Source: Salinimicrobium sp963709775 (GTDB taxonomy: Bacteria; Bacteroidota; Bacteroidia; Flavobacteriales; Flavobacteriaceae). From it: 64,000 nt of DNA. The stretch covers positions 62,001 through 126,000 of the forward strand of contig CAVPXS010000001.1 of assembly GCA_963709775.1 (NCBI GenBank), given 5' to 3'. Shown here piece by piece: positions 53,965-62,418 of this stretch. Position 1 is the stretch's first letter; the number at the start of each line of letters is the position of its first letter. A program made the position numbers and the translations under genes. Below the pieces are notes generated by a model. That model made no database searches and was not told the DNA's origin. It saw only the letters and a program-made list of their open reading frames with translations.

Positions 53965-54003
53965 CCCACCCCGCCTTTCAGGCACCCCTCCGGAGGAGGG
54001 GAC
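53965..54003 (-). repeat. Inverted repeat, right member, with internal hairpin
   Basis: CCCACCCCGCCTTTCAGGCA leads into the hairpin CCCCTCC (53985-53991), loop GGA, GGAGGGG (53995-54001). It mirrors 53501-53540 with only a few differences and starts 8 bp after the DUF559 stop. Confidence 0.85.
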
Positions 54004-54269
54004 GGTTCTAAGGAAAATTTAATTAATACCAGACATCCTGCACCAAGAGAATACCAATATGATCGCTAACTCAATTGCTCCTCCGTCCGCGCCTTTCAGT
54101 ATCCCGGAAGAGGGACGGTTCTAAGAAAAATTAATTAATACCAGACATCCGTACCATGAGAACTACAGGATATTGATCGCTAAATCAATTGCTCCTCCGC
54201 CCTGCGCCTTTTTGGCATCCTGAAATAAGTTCGGGACAGGCACCCCTCTGGAGGAGGGGACGGTTCTAA
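54004..54269 (+). repeat. Degenerate tandem units derived from the DUF559 flank
   Basis: Two units of 113 bp (54004-54116) and 145 bp (54117-54261) each begin GGTTCTAAG, contain TTAATTAATACCAGACATCC and end in a copy of the GC-rich hairpin (…AGGGAC or …GAGGGGAC). A third GGTTCTAAG (54262-54270) abuts the duplicated trmH end. This is tandem growth of the hairpin plus spacer; no gene is present. Confidence 0.85.
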
Positions 54270-54270
54270 G

Positions 54271-54342
54271 GAAATTGATTCAATGAATGTATCGGTAGCC
54301 GCGGGGATCTTGATCTTTGAAGCAAAAAGGCAGCGGCGCTGA
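54271..54342 (+). pseudogene. Duplicated 3' fragment of trmH
   Basis: It encodes the last 24 or so residues of the TrmH protein (EIDSMNVSVAAGILIFEAKR) in frame with a stop, but without any start. It results from the event that placed the DUF559 element next to trmH. Confidence 0.85.
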
Positions 54343-54383
54343 AACGCGATTCCGGGTTCAAAATTTAAAATTCAAGATTTTTT

Positions 54384-54417
54384 GTTGCGGGTTGCGGGTT
54401 GCGGGTTGCGGGTTGCG
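54384..54417 (+). repeat. GGGTTGC heptamer array in the right copy
   Basis: Four perfect units preceded by a partial one, against six in the left copy. Confidence 0.88.
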
Positions 54418-54545
54418 CAAAAAAAATAATTTGTGGATTCGTGGCAAATTTTTCTGATCACTGAGCAGTGACCACTGAACACTTTTTCTTCTTGTCTCTC
54501 CCAGACAGATTCTGCTTATATTAGCCTCTTAAAAATTATTAGAAA

Positions 54546-55778
54546 TTGACTGCAAGTACTCTCTTTTTTATCATCGTTGGAATAATTCTTATAGATTTTC
54601 TAATTGATAAGGTGCTGGATGCATTGAATGCAAAGCATTATAATGATCCTGTACCCGATGTGCTGCAGGATGTGTTTGACGAAGAGGAGTATGAAAAGTC
54701 GCAGCGATACAAGAAGGCGAACTATAAATTCGGGATCGTTTCTTCCACATTTTCTCTCGTTGTACTGCTGCTGTTCCTGTTCCTGGATGGTTTTGATTTT
54801 GTGGACAGTATTGGGAGATCGGTTTCAGATAATGCTATTGTCATTGCTCTTATCTTTTTCGGCATCATCATGATTGGAAGCGACCTGCTGTCCCTCCCCT
54901 TCTCGTGGTATCATACCTTTGTAATAGAAGAACGATTCGGTTTCAATAAAACCACGCCCAAAACATTCATTTTAGACAAACTAAAAGGTTGGGGAATGAT
55001 GATCATTCTCGGCGGCGGAATCCTCGCCCTGATCGTATGGTTCTATCAATTCGCGGGAGACGACTTCTGGTGGTATGCCTGGATCCTGGTGGCAGTTTTC
55101 AGCATCTTCCTAAACATGTTTTACGCGAGACTTATAGTTCCGTTGTTCAATAAACAGACTCCCCTCCCTGAAGGTTCCCTTCGGGATAAGATCGAAGCTT
55201 ATGCGCAAAAAGAAGGCTTTACTTTGGAGAAGATCTTTGTGATCGACGGTTCTAAAAGAAGTACGAAGGCAAATGCTTATTTTTCGGGATTTGGGAATGA
55301 AAAAAGGGTGACCCTCTATGATACTCTTATAAATGATCTTGAAGAAGAGGAGATTGTGGCGGTGCTGGCCCATGAAGTGGGACATTACAAGAAAAACCAC
55401 ATTATCATCAACCTCATTATTAGCATACTTACCACCGGACTAACTCTGTGGATCCTTTCCCTTTTTGTTGGAAACCCGCTACTTTCAGCAGCACTTGGTG
55501 TGGAAAATCCAGGTTTCCATATTGGCCTTGTAGCGTTTGGGATCCTTTACAGCCCAATTTCGGAAATTACCGGGATCATCATGAACTACCTCTCCCGAAA
55601 GTTTGAATATCAGGCCGATAATTTCGCAAAGCATACGTATAGGGCACAACCTTTGATTACAGGTTTAAAGAAGCTGTCAAAAAACAGCCTGAGCAATCTT
55701 ACCCCGCACCCCGCATATGTCTTTGTACATTATTCTCATCCACCACTGTACAAACGTTTCAGGAATTTGCTGGGCTAA
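54546..55778 (+). CDS. M48 family membrane metallopeptidase, Ste24/CAAX-protease-like
   Basis: This 410-residue multi-span protein has the Ste24p layout: N-terminal spans, the conserved LSLPFSWYHTFVIEERFGFNK block, the zinc motif HEVGH (276-280) and the third ligand in RKFEYQADNFA, and a C-terminal HPPLYKR motif. It cleaves membrane or envelope proteins; bacteria lack CAAX substrates. The start is TTG at 54546 (MTASTLFFIIVG); no in-frame ATG gives a complete first span. It lies just beyond the right copy of the 237 bp repeat, so its promoter region may have changed. Confidence 0.88.
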   Translation: MTASTLFFIIVGIILIDFLIDKVLDALNAKHYNDPVPDVLQDVFDEEEYEKSQRYKKANYKFGIVSSTFSLVVLLLFLFLDGFDFVDSIGRSVSDNAIVIALIFFGIIMIGSDLLSLPFSWYHTFVIEERFGFNKTTPKTFILDKLKGWGMMIILGGGILALIVWFYQFAGDDFWWYAWILVAVFSIFLNMFYARLIVPLFNKQTPLPEGSLRDKIEAYAQKEGFTLEKIFVIDGSKRSTKANAYFSGFGNEKRVTLYDTLINDLEEEEIVAVLAHEVGHYKKNHIIINLIISILTTGLTLWILSLFVGNPLLSAALGVENPGFHIGLVAFGILYSPISEITGIIMNYLSRKFEYQADNFAKHTYRAQPLITGLKKLSKNSLSNLTPHPAYVFVHYSHPPLYKRFRNLLG

Positions 55779-55783
55779 TTAAA

Positions 55784-55814
55784 TTGCCTGTTTTCAATCT
55801 TAATTGTACTTTTA
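55784..55814 (+). promoter_or_regulatory. Promoter of relA/spoT
   Basis: TTG (55784-55786), 20 bp, then TACTTTTA (55807-55814), one mismatch from TAnnTTTG. The ATG at 55819 follows after 4 bp, again implying a very short or absent leader. Confidence 0.45.
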
Positions 55815-55818
55815 ATTC

Positions 55819-58023
55819 ATGATGACGGAAGCCGCTATAGAAAAAGAAAACAAGGAGATTGCCCAGCAGTACAAGAAACTGCTGCGCATTAGCTACCAAA
55901 CCCTTTCCGATGAAGATAAGAAACTAATTCGGCAGGCATTTGATGTGGCGGTAGATGCTCATAAGGACCAGCGAAGAAAATCGGGGGAAGCTTATATTTT
56001 TCACCCTATTGCTGTGGCCAAGATCGTAGCTTCAGAAATTGGGTTAGATGCGACCTCTATTGCTGCTGCCCTGCTTCACGATGTGGTTGAAGACACTGCT
56101 TATTCCCTCGAAGATATCAGGAAAACGTTTGGAGATACGGTTGCCCGAATAGTGGACGGCCTAACCAAGATCTCTCACCTGGAACATGACAAGGACGTTT
56201 CCCTGCAGGCAGAGAACTTCAGGAAGATGCTGCTTACCCTAAATGATGACGTACGGGTAATTATCATCAAGATCGCCGACCGCCTGCACAATATGCAGAC
56301 GATGGATTCGATGCGGACAGACAAGCAGGAGAAAATAGCTTCGGAAACCCTCTATATCTACGCTCCCCTCGCCCACCGGATCGGCCTGTACAATATTAAA
56401 ACCGAACTTGAGGACCTGGGTCTTAAATATACAGAGCCGGAAGTGTACAATGATATTCTGCAAAAAATACGAGAGAGTAAAGAACAGCAGGATAAGTATA
56501 TTGATGAGTTTACCCAGGTGATCAAAGATTCCCTGGATAAGGAAAACATGAAGTACACCATCAAGGGACGGCCTAAATCCATTTTCTCCATTAGGCGGAA
56601 AATGAAGAATCAAAATGTCACTTTTGACGAGGTTTACGATAAATTTGCCGTGAGGATCATCTATGGCAGCGATCCTGCCAATGAAAAGTTCCTGGCCTGG
56701 AAGATCTATTCTATAGTTACAGACCACTTTCGACCTAATCCAACCCGTCTTCGGGACTGGATCTCCTCTCCAAAATCTACCGGATATGAAGCCCTTCACA
56801 TTACCGTAATGGGACCAAAAGGCCGATGGGTTGAGGTACAAATTCGAAGTGAACGCATGAATGAGATCGCCGAGAAAGGTTATGCGGCCCATTATAAATA
56901 TAAACAGGGAAACCAGGAAGATGGACTGGAGGAATGGGTGAACAAACTTCAGGAGGCACTGGAAAATTCAGAAGTAAATGCTGTAGATTTTGTAGAACAA
57001 TTTAAACTCAACCTCTATTCAAAAGAGATTTTTGTGTTTACGCCCCAGGGGGAATTAAAATCTCTTCCGAAGGGAGCGACCCCGTTGGATTTTGCTTTCA
57101 GTATTCATACAGAAGTTGGATTGCGTACCCGGGGAGCGAGAGTCAATGGGAAACTGGTTCCACTTAGTACTACACTTAACAGTGGGGACCAGGTGGAGAT
57201 CATAACTTCAGAAAAAGCCAAGCCCAATTCCAACTGGCTGGATTATGCAACTACGGCACGAGCCCGCGCCAAGATCAAATCTTCTCTCAAAGAGGAAAAG
57301 AAGGATATTGCCGAAGAAGGAAAAGCTATTCTCACAAGAAAACTGCGGGCACAGAAGATACCTTTCAATGAGAAAACAGTAAACGAACTGGTCATATTTT
57401 TCAAGTTAAAGACAAGCCTGGATCTTTTTTACAGGGTTGGAGCCGGTATTATTGATAACCAAAAATTAAAGGATTATGCCGCTTCCAGAAGCAATGCCCT
57501 GGTTAGTTTCTTTAAAAGTAAAATAAGGCGTACTCCCACAATTGAGGATATTGATAAAGATGAGATCACGGCCAAATACGATCAACTGGTTTTTGGACGC
57601 GAAGAAGAAGTGCTGGATTACAAATTGGCCAATTGCTGTAATCCTATCCCAGGGGATAGTGTCTTTGGTTTTATTACCGTAAGCGAGGGAATAAAGGTCC
57701 ATAAAAAAGACTGTCCCAATGCCATACAACTACAGAGCAATTTCGCCTACAGGATCATACAGGCAAAGTGGAAAGATTCGACCCAGGAAGAGTTTAAGGT
57801 AGTTATAAAACTAACAGGAATAGACAACATTGGACTGGTGAACGATGTGACCCGGGAGATCTCCAATAATATGAATGTCAACATTAAAAACATTAATTTT
57901 GACAGTAGGGACGGGATATTTACCGGCAGGATAACCGTGGTCGTTAAGAACAACAATATCCTGAAAAAATTAATGGAGCACCTTAAAAAAATAAACGGTA
58001 TAGATAAGGTCTCACGTGAATAA
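55819..58023 (+). CDS. Bifunctional (p)ppGpp synthetase/hydrolase RelA/SpoT
   Basis: This 734-residue Rel protein has a hydrolase domain (about 45-200) with HPIAVAKI, LLHDVVEDT and the intact HD pair. The synthetase domain (about 235-350) has GRPKSIFSIRRKM and STGYEALHITV. TGS (about 400-460, FTPQGELKSLPKGATPLDFAF), the helical/CC region (NCCNPIPGDSVFGFI) and a C-terminal ACT domain follow. Both catalytic centres look complete, so it should make and degrade the alarmone. It precedes a Fur-type gene and purA. Confidence 0.94.
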   Translation: MMTEAAIEKENKEIAQQYKKLLRISYQTLSDEDKKLIRQAFDVAVDAHKDQRRKSGEAYIFHPIAVAKIVASEIGLDATSIAAALLHDVVEDTAYSLEDIRKTFGDTVARIVDGLTKISHLEHDKDVSLQAENFRKMLLTLNDDVRVIIIKIADRLHNMQTMDSMRTDKQEKIASETLYIYAPLAHRIGLYNIKTELEDLGLKYTEPEVYNDILQKIRESKEQQDKYIDEFTQVIKDSLDKENMKYTIKGRPKSIFSIRRKMKNQNVTFDEVYDKFAVRIIYGSDPANEKFLAWKIYSIVTDHFRPNPTRLRDWISSPKSTGYEALHITVMGPKGRWVEVQIRSERMNEIAEKGYAAHYKYKQGNQEDGLEEWVNKLQEALENSEVNAVDFVEQFKLNLYSKEIFVFTPQGELKSLPKGATPLDFAFSIHTEVGLRTRGARVNGKLVPLSTTLNSGDQVEIITSEKAKPNSNWLDYATTARARAKIKSSLKEEKKDIAEEGKAILTRKLRAQKIPFNEKTVNELVIFFKLKTSLDLFYRVGAGIIDNQKLKDYAASRSNALVSFFKSKIRRTPTIEDIDKDEITAKYDQLVFGREEEVLDYKLANCCNPIPGDSVFGFITVSEGIKVHKKDCPNAIQLQSNFAYRIIQAKWKDSTQEEFKVVIKLTGIDNIGLVNDVTREISNNMNVNIKNINFDSRDGIFTGRITVVVKNNNILKKLMEHLKKINGIDKVSRE

Positions 58024-58028
58024 TCTTA

Positions 58029-58036
58029 TACCTTTG
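58029..58036 (+). promoter_or_regulatory. -7 box before the Fur-family gene
   Basis: TACCTTTG fits TAnnTTTG and ends 10 bp before the ATG at 58047, giving the fur-like gene and purA a promoter separate from relA. Confidence 0.5.
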
Positions 58037-58046
58037 CACCCATAAT

Positions 58047-58502
58047 ATGAGCAAGAAATCTATTAGTAAAAACGACCAGGCAGTTGTAAAAAATGTCTTT
58101 ACAAAATACCTGGAGGAGAAAGGACATCGCAAAACTCCCGAGCGTTTTGCCATTCTGCAGGAGATCTATAACAGTGATGAACATTTTGACATAGAATCTC
58201 TGTACATCAAAATGAAAAATAAAAAGTACAGGGTAAGCCGGGCGACTCTGTATAATACCATTGAACTTCTTCTGGAATGCGGCCTTGTGCGAAAACATCA
58301 GTTTGGAAACAATCAGGCGCAGTACGAAAAATCATATTTTGACCGTAATCACGATCATATTATCTTAACCGACACCGGGGAAGTAATAGAATTTTGCGAT
58401 CCACGTATTCAGTCGATCAAGCAAACTATTGAGGAGGTCTTTGATATCGAAATAAGCACACATTCTTTATATTTTTACGGAAACAAAAAAACAACCGAAT
58501 AA
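58047..58502 (+). CDS. Fur family transcriptional regulator
   Basis: This 151-residue protein has the winged helix (KTPERFAILQEIYNSDEHFD, SRATLYNTIELLLECGLV) and the dimerisation domain RNHDHIILTDTGEVIEFCDPRIQ. The His-rich metal site is present. The CxxC zinc site of many Fur proteins is not: the stretch reads ILTDTGEV. It could sense iron, another metal or peroxide. purA lies 10 bp downstream, so the two are co-transcribed, a common flavobacterial arrangement. Confidence 0.9.
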   Translation: MSKKSISKNDQAVVKNVFTKYLEEKGHRKTPERFAILQEIYNSDEHFDIESLYIKMKNKKYRVSRATLYNTIELLLECGLVRKHQFGNNQAQYEKSYFDRNHDHIILTDTGEVIEFCDPRIQSIKQTIEEVFDIEISTHSLYFYGNKKTTE

Positions 58503-58512
58503 CCTGAATTTT

Positions 58513-59784
58513 ATGGCAGTAGACTTACTTCTTGGATTACAATGGGGAGATGAAGGAAAAGGAAAAATAGTAGATGTATTTACCAAACAATATGACATCA
58601 TCGCCCGCTTCCAGGGAGGCCCAAACGCAGGACACACTTTAGAGTTTGATGGCCAAAAACACGTGCTTCACACAATTCCCTCGGGCATCTTTCATGAAAA
58701 TGCAATCAACCTTGTTGGGAACGGCGTTGTAATAGACCCTGTGATCTTCAAGAGGGAACTTGACAACTTGACGAAGTCGGGAGTTGATTACACAAAAAAA
58801 CTTATCATTTCCAGGAAAGCACATTTGATCCTGCCTACGCATCGCTTGCTGGATGCAGCCAGTGAAGCTTCAAAAGGAAAGGCGAAAATAGGTTCCACTT
58901 TAAAAGGAATTGGTCCCACTTATATGGACAAGACCGGTAGGAATGGAATTCGAGTTGGAGACCTTGAGCTAAGCGACTGGAAAGAAAAATATCGCAACCT
59001 TGCCGATAAGCATGAAGCCATGATAAGCTTCTACAATGTTGATGTACAGTACGACCTTGGGGAACTGGAATCTGAATTCTTTAAGGCAATTGAAACACTT
59101 AAATCCCTGCAGTTCATAGACAGCGAGGAATATTTATACCAGGCTCAGAAAAACGGAAAATCAATTCTTGCTGAAGGCGCCCAGGGATCTTTACTGGATA
59201 TCGACTTTGGGACTTATCCCTTTGTCACTTCCTCCAATACCACAGCAGCAGGAGCCTGCACCGGTTTGGGTGTAGCTCCCGGACAGATCAAGGAGGTCTT
59301 CGGAATTTTTAAAGCTTACACGACCCGTGTAGGTAGTGGCCCCTTCCCTACCGAACTTTTTGATGAAGACGGTGAAACTATGGGCCGTGTGGGAAAAGAA
59401 TTTGGTGCAACTACCGGAAGAGCCCGCCGCTGCGGATGGCTTGACATGGTGGCCTTAAAATATGCAGTACAGGTAAGCGGGGTTACTCAGCTTATCATGA
59501 TGAAAGCCGATGTTTTAAGCGGTTTTGATACCCTAAAAATATGTACCGCCTATAATTATCGTGGAGAAGAGATCACCCACCTGCCCTACAATTTAGAGCA
59601 TGAAAATGTAACTCCTATTTATACACATTTTAAAGGTTGGGAAAAAGATCTTACTCAGCTTTCATCGCCAGATGAATTGCCACAAGAGCTTAAAGAATAC
59701 ATATCATATATTGAAAAAGAACTTGAGATCCCGATAAAGATCGTGTCTGTAGGTCCCGACAGGCTTCAGACCATCGAGCTTTAA
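58513..59784 (+). CDS. purA: Adenylosuccinate synthetase
   Basis: PurA joins IMP and aspartate with GTP in AMP synthesis. The 423-residue protein has GDEGKGK at 12-18, GPNAGHT, the IMP-binding GSTLKGIGPTY region and TTGRARRCGWLD near the C-terminus. Length is normal. It is the last gene before a strong terminator. Confidence 0.96.
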   Translation: MAVDLLLGLQWGDEGKGKIVDVFTKQYDIIARFQGGPNAGHTLEFDGQKHVLHTIPSGIFHENAINLVGNGVVIDPVIFKRELDNLTKSGVDYTKKLIISRKAHLILPTHRLLDAASEASKGKAKIGSTLKGIGPTYMDKTGRNGIRVGDLELSDWKEKYRNLADKHEAMISFYNVDVQYDLGELESEFFKAIETLKSLQFIDSEEYLYQAQKNGKSILAEGAQGSLLDIDFGTYPFVTSSNTTAAGACTGLGVAPGQIKEVFGIFKAYTTRVGSGPFPTELFDEDGETMGRVGKEFGATTGRARRCGWLDMVALKYAVQVSGVTQLIMMKADVLSGFDTLKICTAYNYRGEEITHLPYNLEHENVTPIYTHFKGWEKDLTQLSSPDELPQELKEYISYIEKELEIPIKIVSVGPDRLQTIEL

Positions 59785-59809
59785 GAGGTTTCAAAAAGAG
59801 CATTTTAGA

Positions 59810-59839
59810 AAGGTGTTGCGAAAGCAACACCTTTTTTTT
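59810..59839 (+). terminator. Terminator of fur-purA, with GAAA tetraloop
   Basis: AAGGTGTTGC (59810-59819), GAAA loop, GCAACACCTT (59824-59833) and a run of T form a textbook intrinsic terminator 25 bp after purA. Confidence 0.95.
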
Positions 59840-59880
59840 GTCTCCTGCTAAAAATAATTGAGGCTCAGTTGGAAAACTTC

Positions 59881-59926
59881 TTGCACAATGAAAATTTATT
59901 ATTAACTTTGAAATGCAAAGTACTTT
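59881..59926 (+). promoter_or_regulatory. Promoter with overlapping operator copy 1
   Basis: TTG (59881-59883), 19 bp, TAACTTTG (59903-59910) form a good Bacteroidota promoter. The operator candidate ACTTTG-N5-CAAAGTACTTT (59905-59926) overlaps the -7 box and the start site and ends 4 bp before the ATG at 59931. The same 22 bp pattern returns at 60859-60880. Binding there would block transcription, which fits autorepression by the winged-helix protein of this operon. Confidence 0.7.
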
Positions 59927-59930
59927 TTAG

Positions 59931-60545
59931 ATGAAGAGAAAAGAAGAAGACTACATGCAGGACCTTAGGGAGATACGTTCCATTATGGAACGCTCCACAA
60001 AGTTCCTTTCCCTTAGCGGAATATCGGGAGTCCTGGCAGGGCTTTATGCATTGGCCGGTGCTTACCTTGCATTTGAGATCTTTAATGATCAGGAGGAGCT
60101 GGTATATGGAATTCCGGCCGGGGAGCAGGTTTGGGATCTCCTATTTATAGGATTCACAGTACTGGTACTTGCCATAGGTACCGCTGTACTTTTTTCGGTT
60201 AGAAAGGCTAAAAAGCGGGAAGAAAAAGTGTGGAATTCGGCAGCCAGGAGAATGCTGGTGAACATGGCAGTTCCTTTAGTGACAGGAGGCATATTGGTAC
60301 TTGTGCTTTTGTTTAAAGGTTTGTTACTATTGATGGCTCCGATGACGCTCATATTTTACGGTTTGGCACTGTACAATGCCAGTAAATTCACCTTCAGCGA
60401 TGTGAAATATTTTGGTTTTGTACAAGTAGTACTGGGATTACTGGCGGTTAGCTTCACGCAATACAGCCTCCTGTTTTGGGCGATTGGTTTCGGCGTGATG
60501 CATATTATTTACGGGATCTATGTGAATTACAAGTACGAAAGGTGA
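59931..60545 (+). CDS. Small polytopic membrane protein, partner of the winged-helix regulator
   Basis: This 204-residue protein has a charged cytoplasmic N-terminus (MKRKEEDYMQDLREIRSIME) and about six membrane segments in pairs. I do not recognise a characterised family, though similar proteins occur next to small winged-helix regulators in Bacteroidota. Its stop overlaps the GTG start of the regulator (GTGA), so the two products are made together, which suggests a functional or regulatory pairing. Confidence 0.75.
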   Translation: MKRKEEDYMQDLREIRSIMERSTKFLSLSGISGVLAGLYALAGAYLAFEIFNDQEELVYGIPAGEQVWDLLFIGFTVLVLAIGTAVLFSVRKAKKREEKVWNSAARRMLVNMAVPLVTGGILVLVLLFKGLLLLMAPMTLIFYGLALYNASKFTFSDVKYFGFVQVVLGLLAVSFTQYSLLFWAIGFGVMHIIYGIYVNYKYER

Positions 60546-60841
60546 AAATATCAATAGATGGTTTGCATAAAGCGTTTGAGAGCAGGATTAGGCTCGGCAT
60601 TATGTCGGCCCTTGCTGTTAATGACACGCTGGATTTTTCATCTCTAAAAGATTATCTCAACGTGACCGACGGGAACCTGGCAAGTCACCTGAAAGCGCTT
60701 GAAAAAGAGGGATTTTTGACGGTTCAGAAATCATTTATTGACAGAAAACCAAATACTAAATATTCTATGACAAAAGATGGAAGAAAAGCTTTCGAAGAAC
60801 ATCTTACAGCACTGGAAAATTTAATAAAATCGCAGAAATAA
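60542..60841 (+). CDS. Winged-helix transcriptional regulator
   Basis: This 99-residue protein is almost entirely one winged helix-turn-helix of the MarR/ArsR-like group used in Bacteroidota (ESRIRLGIMSALAVNDTLDF, NVTDGNLASHLKALEKEGFL, RKPNTKYSMTKDGRKAFEEH). It starts with GTG at 60542, overlapping the membrane-protein stop; a start at ATG 60476 would be an unlikely extension inside that gene. No sensor domain or metal ligands are visible. Two copies of ACTTTG-N5-CAAAGTACTTT, before this operon and before the next, are its likely operators. Confidence 0.85.
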   Translation: MKISIDGLHKAFESRIRLGIMSALAVNDTLDFSSLKDYLNVTDGNLASHLKALEKEGFLTVQKSFIDRKPNTKYSMTKDGRKAFEEHLTALENLIKSQK

Positions 60842-60858
60842 AAATTTTTTAAACATTT

Positions 60859-60880
60859 ACTTTGTAATTCAAAGTACTTT
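60859..60880 (+). promoter_or_regulatory. Operator copy 2, ACTTTG-N5-CAAAGTACTTT
   Basis: It is identical to 59905-59926 outside the five central bases and lies 71 bp before the small membrane protein at 60952. TTACTTTG (60857-60864), one base off TAnnTTTG, overlaps it in the same register as in copy 1. Confidence 0.7.
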
Positions 60881-60951
60881 ATTAAAGTTCCATAACGACA
60901 AAAACTGACCCACGAATAATTTATCAAACTATATTAATAAACTAAACACCT

Positions 60952-61242
60952 ATGATCATGAAAAACAAAAGACTCACGGGAATTATGCTCACCGCAACCG
61001 CTATTCTACTCCTGCCTTTGATCGCAATGCAGTTTACTCAAGAAGTGGACTGGGACCTGCGGGACTTTATAATTATTGGTATTTTGCTATACGGCACCGG
61101 CCTTTGCATTGAGCTGGTGATGAGAAAGGTAAAAAGCACTGAAAAACGACTGCTTTATTGTGGAGCAATCTTGGGTGCACTCTTCCTCGTTTGGGCAGAA
61201 CTGGCTGTAGGGATCTTTGGTACTCCCTTCGCCGGCAGTTAA
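60952..61242 (+). CDS. Small hydrophobic membrane protein
   Basis: This 96-residue protein has three predicted spans (about 10-26, 38-56 and 68-88). No family recognised. It follows the second operator copy and is probably regulated together with the winged-helix operon. The start may be ATG 60952 or ATG 60958. Confidence 0.65.
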   Translation: MIMKNKRLTGIMLTATAILLLPLIAMQFTQEVDWDLRDFIIIGILLYGTGLCIELVMRKVKSTEKRLLYCGAILGALFLVWAELAVGIFGTPFAGS

Positions 61243-61269
61243 TTTGTTTAACTTCTGAAAAAAATTATT

Positions 61270-61539
61270 ATGAAAATCTCATTAAACCTGACTATAGTGT
61301 TAAGTTGGTTCCTGGGTTTGGTCATTTTCACCCTCGGAATCCTGAATCTCGTACTAATACATCCCGTACCCGGAACGGTTTACATCCTGCTTTCCCTGCT
61401 TTTCTTTCCTCCTGTTGAAGGATTTTTTAAGCGGAAGTTGGGGTTTTCAATTCCTTTTCCCGCATTGCTGGTGCTGGCGCTTATAATCTTCTGGTTTACC
61501 CTCGGAGTGAGCGACCTGGCAGAAATGTACGGGTTGTAA
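61270..61539 (+). CDS. Small hydrophobic membrane protein
   Basis: This 89-residue protein has three predicted spans (about 5-27, 33-50 and 60-80). Composition and position (28 bp after the previous gene) suggest one transcript with it. No family recognised. Confidence 0.65.
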   Translation: MKISLNLTIVLSWFLGLVIFTLGILNLVLIHPVPGTVYILLSLLFFPPVEGFFKRKLGFSIPFPALLVLALIIFWFTLGVSDLAEMYGL

Positions 61540-61628
61540 TTTGAGACAGGTCGATGCCTGAAATGGCAAAAGCACAAAGGGCATTGGCGGGATTATTGCA
61601 TAATTCCTGAAAACGAATAGGAAAACTG

Positions 61629-62417
61629 ATGAAGTACTTTGTAGATGAAAATTCGATAGTAAGGGAGATCTGGGGAAAGAGTGATACCATTCTTTTCATC
61701 TTTGCCGGTGCCTCTGCCGAATTTGCTCTCAACAAGGCAGTAGACTGGCTCTATTTTACGGGCCGGTTACCTGCCGATCCTCTGGGGAGGCTGTTCTCTA
61801 CCGTGTCTTATGCGCGGCAGATCGTTTTCCTGCCGCAAAAGGATGCGCTGGCGGCGATTAGCAGGATCAATGCTGTACATGCTAATGTAGAGAACAAACG
61901 CGGCAGCAAAATTCCGCAGTGGGCATACCGCGATGTGCTGTATATGCTCATTGGGTACTCCATTCGTGCCTACGAATTATTAGAGCGAAAACTTACGGAA
62001 GCTGAAAAACAGGAAGTCTTTGATGTTTTCTACCGTGTTGGCCTCGAAATGAAAATCGAGAATCTTCCCTCAAATTATACGGACTGGCTGCCTGACCGGA
62101 AACAACATTTGTACAGCGACCTCGAAAAAGGCAAATACAGCGTAGATCTTTACAGGCAATATCGCAAGCACCTCGGTCCTGTGCGCTACTGGTTTCTCAT
62201 GCAGGTTCAGGAATTAGTTTGTCCTCCAAAAGTGAAAGATTTACTTGAACTAAAATCTAATGCAGTCATCCCACCGGCTTTAACAGCCTACAAAGCGAGC
62301 CGGAATTTTAAAATGGATTACTTCATAAAATCCCTGCTCCTTCCGTCAGATTACAAAGAAGAGATCCGGGAACTGGACAGGTTTGGAGAAAGAAACGGAA
62401 AACCTTCCGAAGTATAG
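61629..62417 (+). CDS. DUF2236 protein (MpaB-like oxygenase family)
   Basis: This 262-residue protein matches DUF2236/ER-bound oxygenase MpaB-type proteins: SIVREIWGKSDTILFIFAGASAEFAL at the start, FSTVSYARQIVF, INAVHANVENKRG with the conserved His, YRDVLYMLIGYSIRAYELLERKLTEAEKQ and a C-terminal helical part. Latex clearing protein (Lcp) and MpaB are haem-dependent relatives; whether this protein holds haem is not evident. It lies 89 bp after the small membrane proteins, same strand. A partial match to the operator (AAGTACTTTG) at its start codon is probably chance. Confidence 0.8.
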   Translation: MKYFVDENSIVREIWGKSDTILFIFAGASAEFALNKAVDWLYFTGRLPADPLGRLFSTVSYARQIVFLPQKDALAAISRINAVHANVENKRGSKIPQWAYRDVLYMLIGYSIRAYELLERKLTEAEKQEVFDVFYRVGLEMKIENLPSNYTDWLPDRKQHLYSDLEKGKYSVDLYRQYRKHLGPVRYWFLMQVQELVCPPKVKDLLELKSNAVIPPALTAYKASRNFKMDYFIKSLLLPSDYKEEIRELDRFGERNGKPSEV

Positions 62418-62418
62418 A

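Larger units (their letters stand above)
54270..54501 (+). repeat. Direct repeat, right copy
   Basis: It matches 53180-53416. The first 73 bp are a detached fragment of the trmH 3' end including its stop; the rest is the DNA downstream of trmH with a shorter GGGTTGC array. Confidence 0.92.

Noticed and set aside
53292..54417. GGGTTGC arrays as a CRISPR array
   Set aside because: The units are 7 bp with no spacers, and no cas gene is present in the window.
61621..61645. Third copy of the AAAGTACTTT operator at the DUF2236 start
   Set aside because: Only 10 bp match, it is in coding sequence, and the second half-site is missing.
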